The notes under the pieces were generated by a model. The model was not told the DNA's origin and did not search any database. It worked only from the letters and a program-made list of their open reading frames with translations. From Candidatus Humimonas hydrogenitrophica (lineage in GTDB: Bacteria > Gemmatimonadota > Gemmatimonadetes > Palauibacterales > Palauibacteraceae), in NCBI GenBank assembly GCA_947581615.1, contig CANPVD010000083.1, forward strand, positions 1 to 38,813: 38,813 nucleotides of DNA, written 5' to 3'. Numbering within the stretch: the stretch's first letter is position 1; every line of letters begins with the position of its first letter. This document shows positions 7,840-15,869 of this stretch, one piece after another. The position numbers and the translations under genes are program-made.

Positions 7840-8417
7840 GGCGCGCCCTCGGCATCGCGCTCGCGCTGCTGACCCTGTCGTCGGCCGGCTGCGCCACCCT
7901 GTTCGGCAAGCACGGAGCCCAGGCGACGTCGACCGAACAGGCAGCGGCGGGCGACAGCGCGGCGGCCAGCTCCGATTCCGCGGGCTCGGCTGCGGGAAGC
8001 GGGACCACGGCGTCGACCGCGGCGAGCTCGACGGCCAAGAAGAAGCCGGAGCCACCGTCGGGCCCGGTCACCATCACGGACGTGAAGAAGCTTCAGGCCA
8101 TGGGGCCCGTGTACACCCCGTACGACCTGGGTCCGATCCTCGTGCCCGGCGACTGGTTCGGGGACCTGATGAAGGACACGCTGATTCCCGTCATCGAGAA
8201 GTACCACCTGCCGCCGACCGAGGCCACGTACTACTGGATTCTCGTCGATGCGCAGGGCAACGTGAAGGACGTGGTGCTCCACACGACCTCGGAGAACGCT
8301 CGATTCGACCAGGCCGCACGGGCCGCCGCCCTGCACCTCCGCTACCTGGCGGCGCACCGCGACGGAAAGCGCGTGCCGGTCTGGATTCTCGTGCGCGTGT
8401 CGCTCTTGATGCGGTGA
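7836..8417 (+). CDS. Lipoprotein with a TonB C-terminal-like domain
   Basis: The protein of about 193 residues begins with a textbook short lipoprotein signal: RRALGIALALL then LSSAGC, the cysteine being residue 19. An Ala/Ser/Thr-rich linker follows (about 25-65), then a 120-residue domain. Its end (WILVDAQGNVKDVVLHTT, then FDQAARAAALHL and VPVWILVRVSL) follows the TonB C-terminal fold pattern. Such a domain could bind outer-membrane receptors or act as a periplasmic scaffold. The start is uncertain. The in-frame ATGs at 7668 and 7746 would add a long His/Arg/Gly stretch that is just the shifted reading of the preceding small gene. CTG 7836 overlaps that gene's stop (CTGA). ATC 7815 has GGAGG at ideal spacing (7803-7807). 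Confidence 0.72.
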   Translation: MRRALGIALALLTLSSAGCATLFGKHGAQATSTEQAAAGDSAAASSDSAGSAAGSGTTASTAASSTAKKKPEPPSGPVTITDVKKLQAMGPVYTPYDLGPILVPGDWFGDLMKDTLIPVIEKYHLPPTEATYYWILVDAQGNVKDVVLHTTSENARFDQAARAAALHLRYLAAHRDGKRVPVWILVRVSLLMR

Positions 8418-8563
8418 GAGCTCGACAGCTCTGAACGGCTCGCTGGCCGCGTTCGAGCGCGCCGGCCTCCCGCGGGGGCGCGCCAGCCTCACAGGGCGGA
8501 GGGCCGGCCTCGCATGAGCCGGCGCTCCCGCAGCGTGGCCGCGAAGCTTCCAAGGAGAACCCC

Positions 8564-10300
8564 GTGATCGAACTCCATGATGGTTCATCGATGGTTCGTG
8601 CCGCGCGCCTGGCCTTTGTCGGGCTCGGCGCCCTGGGGGGGCTCGTGACCGCGGCCTGTTCCGGGGGCGGCGAAGCGGCGCCCGAGATCGCGCTCGAGCA
8701 GGGGCTCACCGCCGACAGTCTGTCGGCGCGTGTCCAGCAGTTCGCCCCCGTCACCCTGACCTTCGACAGCGCCGACCTCGACGCCGGCCAGAAGACGGTG
8801 CTCAAGAAGCTGGTGCAGGCTTCCGACGTCCTGGACAGCATCTTCCGGCTCCAGGTGTGGCGGGAGAACCTCGCCTACGGCCAGCGCCTGGCCGCCGCGA
8901 CGGGTCCGGGCATGGACGCGGCGCGGGAGTACTACGCGATCATGTACGGCCCGTGGGACCTGCTGGAGAGCGACGCTCCCTTCCTGAACGTCGGCCCCGA
9001 GCCGAAGGGCGCCGGCTTCTATCCGGAGGACCTCACCCGCGACGCGTTCGACGCCTGGCTCGCCCAGCACCCCGGCGACAGCACGGCCTTCACGTCCTAC
9101 TACACGGTCATCCGGCGAACGCCGTCCGGAGGACTGGAAGCGGTGCCCTACTCGCAGTTCTACCACGACCGCCTCGCGAGGGCGGCGGGGTTGCTCCGGG
9201 AAGCCTCGGATGCGGCGCAGAATCCGTCGCTCAAGAAGTTCCTGCGGCTCCGGGCCGAGTCGTTCACCAGCGACGACTACTTCGACAGCGAGGTGGCCTG
9301 GGTCGAGCTCACGGGCAACACCATCGCTCCCACCATCGGGCCGTACGAGGTTTACGAGGACAGGATGTTCGGCTACAAGACCTCCTTCGAGACCTTCATC
9401 GGGGTCAAGGACTCGGCCGCCAGCGCCCAGCTCGCGGGCCTGGTCTCGCACCTCAAGTACCTGGAGGAGCATCTCCCGGAGCCCGATGCCTACAGGAACC
9501 TGGACCGTGACTTCAGCTCGCCCATCTCGGTGGTCACCGAGGTGTACGCGGCCGGCGAGGCTGGCCCGGGCATCAAGACGCTGGCCTTCAACCTTCCCAA
9601 CGACCCCAGGGTCCGGAAGGAGCACGGCTCCAAGAAGGTCCTCCTCCAGAACGTGTCGCAGGCCAAGTTCGACAAGGTGCTGAAGCCCATCGCGAAGCTC
9701 GTCCTCGACTCGGCGCAGGCGGCCGAGGTCGGCTTCAAGCCGTACTTCACCCGCATCCTGATGCACGAGCTCTCGCACGGCCTCGGTCCCGACTACGTGC
9801 ATGGCCAGAAGGGCCTGACCGTGAACAAGGCGCTCAAGGACCGTTATTCGGCCATCGAGGAGGCCAAGGCGGACGCGGTGGGAACCCACAACCTGGCGGA
9901 GCTCGTCCAGCAGGGCGTCTACGACCAGGAGTTCCTCAGGCAGGTCTACATCTCGCACCTCGGCGACCTGGTCCGCTGCGTCCGGTTCGGCGCCACCGAG
10001 GCGCACGGCAAGGGCTGCATGACGCAGTTCAACTTCCTGCGCGAGCAGGGAGCGATCGCGTACGACTCGGCGAAGGGCGTGTTCTCGGTCGACTTCCAGA
10101 AGATGCCGCAGGCCATGTCGGCACTGGCCGGCCGCTACCTGACGCTGGAGGCCACAGGCGACTATGACGGCGCCGGCCAGTTCCTGGACCAGTACGGCAA
10201 AGTCCCGCCCGAGCTGAAGGCCGCCCTCGCCCGGCTCCGGCAGGTGCCCGTCGACATCCAGCCCACCTTCGCGGTCAAGGACATGATGAAGGGCTGGTAG
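8564..10300 (+). CDS. Exported zinc metallopeptidase, M49 (dipeptidyl-peptidase III)-like
   Basis: The 578-residue protein has an N-terminal export signal ending in VTAAC (Cys32), so it is probably a lipoprotein, although Thr at -3 is atypical. HELSH at 401-405 is a zincin HExxH motif, and EEAKAD at 432-437 supplies the likely third ligand. GPYEVYEDRMFGYKTSFETF (259-278) and the spacing of the two metal motifs match bacterial relatives of dipeptidyl peptidase III (family M49). Classical members have HExxxH and EECRAE. Here the first motif is one residue shorter, and the second is EEAKAD. GTG 8564 is chosen because AAGGAG lies six nucleotides upstream; a later in-frame ATG at 8591 has no such site. 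Its substrate is unknown; peptide trimming in the periplasm is the likely role. Confidence 0.78.
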   Translation: MIELHDGSSMVRAARLAFVGLGALGGLVTAACSGGGEAAPEIALEQGLTADSLSARVQQFAPVTLTFDSADLDAGQKTVLKKLVQASDVLDSIFRLQVWRENLAYGQRLAAATGPGMDAAREYYAIMYGPWDLLESDAPFLNVGPEPKGAGFYPEDLTRDAFDAWLAQHPGDSTAFTSYYTVIRRTPSGGLEAVPYSQFYHDRLARAAGLLREASDAAQNPSLKKFLRLRAESFTSDDYFDSEVAWVELTGNTIAPTIGPYEVYEDRMFGYKTSFETFIGVKDSAASAQLAGLVSHLKYLEEHLPEPDAYRNLDRDFSSPISVVTEVYAAGEAGPGIKTLAFNLPNDPRVRKEHGSKKVLLQNVSQAKFDKVLKPIAKLVLDSAQAAEVGFKPYFTRILMHELSHGLGPDYVHGQKGLTVNKALKDRYSAIEEAKADAVGTHNLAELVQQGVYDQEFLRQVYISHLGDLVRCVRFGATEAHGKGCMTQFNFLREQGAIAYDSAKGVFSVDFQKMPQAMSALAGRYLTLEATGDYDGAGQFLDQYGKVPPELKAALARLRQVPVDIQPTFAVKDMMKGW

Positions 10301-10337
10301 AGGGGAGCCTCGTGAACGTCGGGACGAAGGGGAGTCC

Positions 10338-10961
10338 GTGACCGGGATCGAGCCGAGCGCTGCGGACGCAGGCGGCGGCGATGTGACCCGTCTCCTGGGT
10401 CAGTGCGCGGCAGGAGACCGGAGCGCATTCGACCGGCTCGTGCCGCTCGTCTACGGCGACCTCCGCGGCATCGCCCACCGCCGCCTGCGGAGCGAGCGGG
10501 AGGGACACACCCTCAGCACCACCGCCCTCGTCCACGAGGCCTACCTCCATCTGGTCGACCAGGCCACGGCCACGTGGCAGGACCGGGCCCACTTTTTCGC
10601 TGTAGCGGCTACAGTAATCCGGCAGGTGCTCATCGATTACGCCCGCAGCCGGGGAGCCCAGAAGCGGGGCGGCGGGGCCGTGCGCATCCCCCTGCAGGAG
10701 GAGCTGGCGGGGGAAGAGCCTCGCACGGTGGAGCTCCTGGCGCTGGACGAGGCGCTCACCGCGCTGGCCCGCCACGATCCGAGGCTCGAGAAGGTGGTCG
10801 AGTGCCGCTTTTTCGGGGGAATGAGCGTCCGTGACACGGCGGCAGCGCTGGACATCTCGGAGCGGACCGTGGAGCGCGACTGGGCCCGGGCCAAGGCGCA
10901 CCTCTACGGGACGCTGGCCGCCGGGCTCGAGCCCGAGGAGGGGTCCGGGGACCGGGACTAG
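10338..10961 (+). CDS. ECF-subfamily RNA polymerase sigma factor
   Basis: The 207-residue protein has sigma region 2 at about residues 16-95 (including LVYGDLRGIAHRRLR and HFFAVAATVIRQVLIDYAR). Region 4 lies at about 130-190 (VVECRFFGGMSVRDTAAAL, then a helix-turn-helix with ISERTVERDWARAKAHL). The STTALVHEAYLHL and RAHFFAVAA blocks are the hallmark of the ECF group expanded in Acidobacteria, Planctomycetes and Gemmatimonadetes, often paired with Ser/Thr kinases rather than anti-sigma factors. The GTG start follows GAAGGGGA. It lies 37 nt after the peptidase gene and directly before the kinase gene in the same reading frame, which suggests phosphorylation-based control of the sigma factor. 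Confidence 0.93.
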   Translation: MTGIEPSAADAGGGDVTRLLGQCAAGDRSAFDRLVPLVYGDLRGIAHRRLRSEREGHTLSTTALVHEAYLHLVDQATATWQDRAHFFAVAATVIRQVLIDYARSRGAQKRGGGAVRIPLQEELAGEEPRTVELLALDEALTALARHDPRLEKVVECRFFGGMSVRDTAAALDISERTVERDWARAKAHLYGTLAAGLEPEEGSGDRD

Positions 10962-11030
10962 ATCCGGAGTACGGTCCGCCGGGGTGCAGGCCGGGCCGAT
11001 CGCGGCCGTCCACCAACTCTGGAGGAGACC

Positions 11031-13727
11031 ACGAACGAGGCGGACGGCCGGAGGCGGAAAGCCGACCAGATCTTCCTCGAGGCGCTGGAGACGCCCGCCT
11101 CCGAGGTCGCCGCGTACCTCGCGGAGGCGTGCGGCGACGACGACGAGCTCCGCCGGGCCGTCGAGGGGCTCCTCGAGTCGTACCGCGAGGCCTCCTCCTT
11201 CCTGGAGCGTCCCGCAGAGGACGTGTGCGACGTGCCCTGGGACGAGATTCTCGAGTCCACGGGCCACGAGGAGACCGGGAGCGAGCCGTACCAGGACAGG
11301 ACCGGAGAGCGCGTCGGCCCCTACCGACTCGTGGACCGGCTGGGCCGTGGAGGCATGGCGACCGTCTACCTGGCCGAGCGAGTGGACGGCCAGTGGGAGG
11401 AGCGGGTCGCGGTCAAGGTCGTCCGCCGCGGCGTCGACACCGAGGACACGATCCGCCGCTTCCTGGCCGAGCGGCAGATCCTCTCCTCCCTGAACCACCC
11501 CAACATCGCGCGATTCCTGGGCGGGGGCACCACGGAGGACGGGCTGCCCTACCTGGTGCTCGAGCGGGTCGAGGGCACACCGATCACCCGCTACTGCGAT
11601 GAGCGACGAGCCAGCCTGGACGAGCGTCTCGGACTGTTCGCCGACGTGTGCCGGGCGGTCCAGTTCGCGCACGCCAACCTCGTCGTCCACCGGGACCTCA
11701 AGCCCTCCAACATCCTGGTCACCGCCCGGGGCCGCGTGAAGCTGCTCGACTTCGGTATCGCCAAGATCCTGGACGCGGCCTCCGATGACCCCCGCACGCG
11801 TACCCTTCTGCGGCCGCTCACCCCGGAGTACGCCAGCCCCGAGCAGGTGTCGGGAGAGCCGATCACCACCGCGTCGGACGTCTACCAGCTGGGCCTGCTC
11901 CTGTGTGAGATCGTGGCCGGCCGCCGCCCTTACGAGGTGAAGGCGCTGTCGCCCGCGCGTCTCGAGGAAGCGATCCTCACCGCCCGGCCGCATCGGCCCA
12001 GCGACCTCGTCACCGAGGAGGGCGCCCGGGACCGGCGATCCCGGGCGCGAAGCCTCTCCCGCAGACTGGCCGGTGACCTGGACCTCATCGTCCTCAAGGC
12101 GATCCGCAAGGAGCCGGAGAGGCGCTATACCACGGCCGAGGCCCTCCTGCAGGATCTCGAGCGCTACCGGGGGGGGCGTCCGATTTCGGCCCGCGCCGAC
12201 AGCCTGGTGTACCGGACCCGCCGGCTCCTGGGTCGGAAGCCGTGGCTGGCTCCGACAGCCGCGCTCGTGGCCTTCAGCGTGGGCGGCTACGTGTACACGC
12301 TCGCCCATCACGCACGCGAGCTCGAGCTCGAGCGCAACGCGGCGCGCGTCCAGGCGACGAGGGCGGAGGAGGTCCAGTCGCTGCTCGCGGGAATGTTCCG
12401 GAGCGCCGATCCGTTCACGCCACCCGACTCGACCTACGGGGCCAACCTCACCGTCGTCCAGGCCCTGGACGTGGGCGCCCGCCGGTTGAGGACGGAGCTG
12501 GCCGACCGGCCCGTCGTGCGCGCCCAGCTCCTTCTCGCCATCTCCCAGACGCTGAGCGACCTGAGCCAGTACGACCGCTCCGCCCGGACCGCTGAGGAGG
12601 CGCTTCGGGCTCTCGGGACCGCGCCCGGGGAGGACCCGGACCTCATGGGGCGCGTCCTCCTGCAGCTGGGATCTCTGGCGGCGTGGCGCGGCATGCCCGA
12701 CTCCGCCGACGCCCTGTACCACGGTGCACTCGCGGCGGCGCGCTCGGCGCACGCCGGGAACGACCCCGCGCTGGCACCTTTTCACGCGTCGCTGGGACGC
12801 TTCCAGTACGACGTCGGACGACTCGACAGCTCCCGTGCGCACCTGGAGCGGGCCGTGGCCCTCGAGCGCGCCGCGCACCCAGTGCCCGAGGGCGACCTGG
12901 CCGGGACCCTCGCCAACCTGTCGGACACGTACCGGGGGCTGGACCGGGTCGACGCCGCCCGGACCGCGATCGAGGAGGCGAGGCGGATCGACGAGAAGGT
13001 CTTTGGTCCCAACGCCGTGCAGACCGGGTTCGCTCTCGCCTCCGAAGCCGCCGAGCTCGAGCAGGAGGAGCGTCCGGACGCCGCGGAGGCCGACTTCCAG
13101 CGCGCCATCGACATCCTGGAAAGCCGCCTGGGCCCGGAGAATCCCAACACGACGGCGGCCATGAACAACCTGGCCCTTCTCATGGCCTCGCGCGGCGAGC
13201 TGGCCGGTGCAGAATCGCTGCAGCGCCGCGTGCTCGACATTCGCCGACGTACGCTCGGAGAAGAGCACCGCGAGACCGCGAGCGCCATGCAGAACCTGGC
13301 GGCCGTCCTCTCGCGGGAGGGGGAGTACGACGAGGCGGAGGACCTCCTGGGCAGGGCGAGCGAGATCTACCGCAGGACGCTCCTGCCCGGGAACCAGCTC
13401 GTCGCCTATCCCCTTCTGACCCAGGCCGATATCCGCCTGAAGAGATCGAACTTCCGGGGCGCCGAGACCTCCGCCCGACGAGCCGTTCGCATCCTTCGCC
13501 AGGCGCTGCCGGAGGGCCACTGGGTCACGGCGGTGGCCGAATGCCGTCTCGGCCGGGCGCTGGCCGGCCAGGGGCGGCTCGACGAGGCCCGGCCCCTGCT
13601 CGAAGGAGCCGCCGGGGAACTCGCCGACCGCGAGGGAACGCCCCAGCAGAAGTACCTCACCGCCTGCCGCGCCGCCCTGGCGCGGCTCGACTCCCTCCAG
13701 GCTCGAGACTCCGACCGGGACGACTGA
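11031..13727 (+). CDS. PknB-like Ser/Thr protein kinase with TPR tail; non-canonical start
   Basis: The protein of about 898 residues has an N-terminal helical segment (1-62; ADQIFLEALE and the block ending SFLERPA) typical of this kinase group. A kinase domain follows at about 97-380: GRGGMATV P-loop at 105-112, catalytic Lys129, HRDLKPSN with Asp222, DFG at 240-242 and PEYASPEQ near 265. A single membrane helix lies near 406-425, followed by tetratricopeptide repeats to the end. The TPR part should lie outside the cytoplasm and sense a partner. No ATG, GTG or TTG occurs in frame between the sigma-factor stop and GTG 11223, which would delete the conserved N-terminus. ACG 11031 has GGAGG five nucleotides upstream (11021-11025); CTG 11019 is a second option. 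It probably acts with the preceding ECF sigma factor. Confidence 0.88.
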   Translation, partial: TNEADGRRRKADQIFLEALETPASEVAAYLAEACGDDDELRRAVEGLLESYREASSFLERPAEDVCDVPWDEILESTGHEETGSEPYQDRTGERVGPYRLVDRLGRGGMATVYLAERVDGQWEERVAVKVVRRGVDTEDTIRRFLAERQILSSLNHPNIARFLGGGTTEDGLPYLVLERVEGTPITRYCDERRASLDERLGLFADVCRAVQFAHANLVVHRDLKPSNILVTARGRVKLLDFGIAKILDAASDDPRTRTLLRPLTPEYASPEQVSGEPITTASDVYQLGLLLCEIVAGRRPYEVKALSPARLEEAILTARPHRPSDLVTEEGARDRRSRARSLSRRLAGDLDLIVLKAIRKEPERRYTTAEALLQDLERYRGGRPISARADSLVYRTRRLLGRKPWLAPTAALVAFSVGGYVYTLAHHARELELERNAARVQATRAEEVQSLLAGMFRSADPFTPPDSTYGANLTVVQALDVGARRLRTELADRPVVRAQLLLAISQTLSDLSQYDRSARTAEEALRALGTAPGEDPDLMGRVLLQLGSLAAWRGMPDSADALYHGALAAARSAHAGNDPALAPFHASLGRFQYDVGRLDSSRAHLERAVALERAAHPVPEGDLAGTLANLSDTYRGLDRVDAARTAIEEARRIDEKVFGPNAVQTGFALASEAAELEQEERPDAAEADFQRAIDILESRLGPENPNTTAAMNNLALLMASRGELAGAESLQRRVLDIRRRTLGEEHRETASAMQNLAAVLSREGEYDEAEDLLGRASEIYRRTLLPGNQLVAYPLLTQADIRLKRSNFRGAETSARRAVRILRQALPEGHWVTAVAECRLGRALAGQGRLDEARPLLEGAAGELADREGTPQQKYLTACRAALARLDSLQARDSDRDD

Positions 13728-13762
13728 CGCCCCCCGGGCCGCGTGGCGGCTCCCGGTCCCGT

Positions 13763-13800
13763 TTCCCGCTCTAGGGATCGACTGGCCGGGTGAGCGGGAA
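13763..13800. other. Inverted repeat between kinase and OmpA-family genes
   Basis: TTCCCGCT (13763-13770) is the exact reverse complement of AGCGGGAA (13793-13800), with 22 nt between the arms. It lies in the 125-nt gap after the kinase gene. It could be part of a terminator or a regulator site; there is no T-tract. Confidence 0.3.
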
Positions 13801-13852
13801 CCACATCCCCCTCCTCGGTCCGGACATGAGCCGCTCCGTCCAGGAGGATCCG

Positions 13853-15868
13853 ATGCGAAGCTCGCGCCACGCCCGTCGCTCCAGTCGCCCTGCGTTCCTC
13901 GTCCTCCTGAGCGTTCTGGGGCTCGGTCTCGCCCCCACGGTCGTCCTCCCCGCGTCCGCTCACGCCCAGATCTTCAAGCGCCTCAAGCACGCCGCCAAGG
14001 ACGCCCTCGTCAACGAGACGAAGAACCAGGTCGATCGGATCATCAGCAACGCGGTGAAGTGCGTGTTCGACGACCCGCTCTGCGCCCAGAAGGCCAAAGA
14101 CAGCGGCCAGGACGTCGTGTTCACGGACGACCAGGGCAACGTTCTCACCGACGACGAGGGCAAGCCCGTCACCGATGCCGGGCAGGCGGCCGACGTCGCG
14201 GCGGCCAGCGGGGACGAGACCCTGGCCCCCAACACGGGCGTATGGACCAACTACGATTTCGTCCCCGGCGAGCAGGTCCTGTTCTACGACGACTACTCGC
14301 AGGACCACGTCGGCGACTTCCCGCGCCACCTCACCTTTCTGAAGGGGAACTGGGAGCTCGTCGAGTGGCGGGGGCGCCGCCTCCTCAGGAACACGGGGCC
14401 TCGCGCCTCGGCCATCGAGGTCCCGCTGCCCGACACGCTTCCGTCACGGTTCACGATCGAGTTCGACGTCTACTTCACGCACGAGAATCAGCAGCTCGTC
14501 GTGGGCACCGAGCCCCCGCCCTCCAGAGGCGACCGGTACGACCGCATCCCGGGCAACGTCTTCCAGGTTGCCGTGGTGCAGGGAACCGGCATCCGCTCCA
14601 ACACCAGGGGCGGCGTCGAGTCCCTGAACAACACCGAGGCGGTGGGCCAGAAGATCGTGCCGTTCCGGATCATGGTCGACGGCAGCTACGCCAAGGTCTA
14701 CGTGGGCTCGCACCGCGTGGCCAACGTCCCCAACGCCGAGATCCACCGCGGGACCTCGCTCTACATCGAGGACAGCTACTTCGCCGACGACAAACATCCC
14801 ATGTACCTGGGGCCCATCCGCGTGGCCGCGGGAGGCAGGGACCTGTACGACGTCCTGGCGGAGAAAGGACGGGTCGCGACACACGGGATCCTGTTCGCCG
14901 TGAACAGCTCGGTCCTCCGGCCCGAGTCGACCCCGACCCTCGAAGAGATCGCGCGTATGCTCCACGCTCACCCCGACCTGCGCCTCTCCATCGAGGGGCA
15001 CACCGACAGCACGGGGGACGCGGACTACAACCTGGAACTGTCCAGGCGGCGCGCCGGGTCGGTCAGGGACTACCTGACCGAGCAGGACACGATCGACCCT
15101 GCCCGGCTCGAGACCACCGGCTACGGCGAGACGAAGCCCGTGGCGGACAACGGCACGCCGGAGGGGAGGCAGCAGAACCGCCGGGTGGAGCTGGTGAAGC
15201 TGGATGGGAGCGGTGCGGCTGGTGAGGAAGGCGGAACCGCGGAGACCGGGCCGTCCAGCCGTGCGGTCGTGCCCGCCCCGGGACCCTCCGCCGCGGCCGG
15301 CTACCGTCCGGAGATTCGATCGAGGCAGCCCGAGAGGCCAATGCGCCTTGCGGGCCCCGCGATCCGCCTGGGCCTCGACTCGGACGCCCGGACTGCGATC
15401 GAGTCGAACAAGGGCGGCCTAGACGTCCGCGAGACGCTAAGGCGCGGGCTCACCCTGGACCTCAAGGCCGAGCGGCCGCTCCACGTCCGTCTGGTCAGCG
15501 TCGTGATCCGGAATGGCAAGCTCGGAAGGGAGTGGGCCTCACCCGAGTTCCCGCTCCGTCCGGGCGGGAATCGACTCCCGGGGGACCAGTTCCTCCCCGG
15601 CGATCAGTTCCTCCCCGGCGATCAATTCCTCCCCGGCGATCAGTTCCTCCCCGGCGATCAATTCCTCCCCGGAGACCAATTCCTCCCCGGAGACCAGTTC
15701 GCCCCCGTCCTGAAGGACATCGCCTCCAACGGCGTCGTGTTCGGCAAGGCCAGGGTCGACTGGAAGCGGCAATCCGTGCTCTTCCTGGTCGTCGTCCCGT
15801 CCGACCGGGAGGTGGCCTCTGCCAGCCGCGTCCTCCCCGTCGCCTTCATCGTGGGCGGAGGGCGCTGA
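13853..15868 (+). CDS. OmpA-family envelope protein with LPGDQF repeats
   Basis: The 671-residue exported protein begins at ATG 13853, five nucleotides after AGGAGG; an open frame reaching back to 13790 lacks this signal. A signal peptide runs to about residue 38 (ASAHA/Q). The region near 120-330 looks like a beta-sandwich or LamG-like module. Residues about 343-447 form an OmpA C-terminal peptidoglycan-binding domain (FAVNSSVLRPES, then LSIEGHTDSTGDADYNLELS and GYGETKPVADN). The C-terminal part contains seven consecutive LPGDQF hexapeptides (575-616). The protein should tether the outer membrane or a surface structure to peptidoglycan. It is followed after one nucleotide by another exported protein gene, probably in one transcript. 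The function of the repeat is unknown. Confidence 0.88.
   Translation: MRSSRHARRSSRPAFLVLLSVLGLGLAPTVVLPASAHAQIFKRLKHAAKDALVNETKNQVDRIISNAVKCVFDDPLCAQKAKDSGQDVVFTDDQGNVLTDDEGKPVTDAGQAADVAAASGDETLAPNTGVWTNYDFVPGEQVLFYDDYSQDHVGDFPRHLTFLKGNWELVEWRGRRLLRNTGPRASAIEVPLPDTLPSRFTIEFDVYFTHENQQLVVGTEPPPSRGDRYDRIPGNVFQVAVVQGTGIRSNTRGGVESLNNTEAVGQKIVPFRIMVDGSYAKVYVGSHRVANVPNAEIHRGTSLYIEDSYFADDKHPMYLGPIRVAAGGRDLYDVLAEKGRVATHGILFAVNSSVLRPESTPTLEEIARMLHAHPDLRLSIEGHTDSTGDADYNLELSRRRAGSVRDYLTEQDTIDPARLETTGYGETKPVADNGTPEGRQQNRRVELVKLDGSGAAGEEGGTAETGPSSRAVVPAPGPSAAAGYRPEIRSRQPERPMRLAGPAIRLGLDSDARTAIESNKGGLDVRETLRRGLTLDLKAERPLHVRLVSVVIRNGKLGREWASPEFPLRPGGNRLPGDQFLPGDQFLPGDQFLPGDQFLPGDQFLPGDQFLPGDQFAPVLKDIASNGVVFGKARVDWKRQSVLFLVVVPSDREVASASRVLPVAFIVGGGR
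15575..15700 (+). repeat. Seven tandem 18-bp units encoding LPGDQF
   Basis: The stretch consists of exactly seven 18-bp units, each encoding Leu-Pro-Gly-Asp-Gln-Phe with no amino-acid change. The units differ only at third codon positions. CAG and CAA for glutamine alternate in part, and the first and last two units use different Gly/Asp codons. The silent divergence indicates selection on the peptide, while the unit structure allows length change by slippage without frameshift. Confidence 0.97.
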
Positions 15869-15869
15869 C

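Noticed and set aside
10275-13520. Minus-strand open frame of 1081 codons across the sigma factor and kinase genes
   Set aside because: Antisense shadow of two well-supported genes; composition is low-complexity and no motif is visible.
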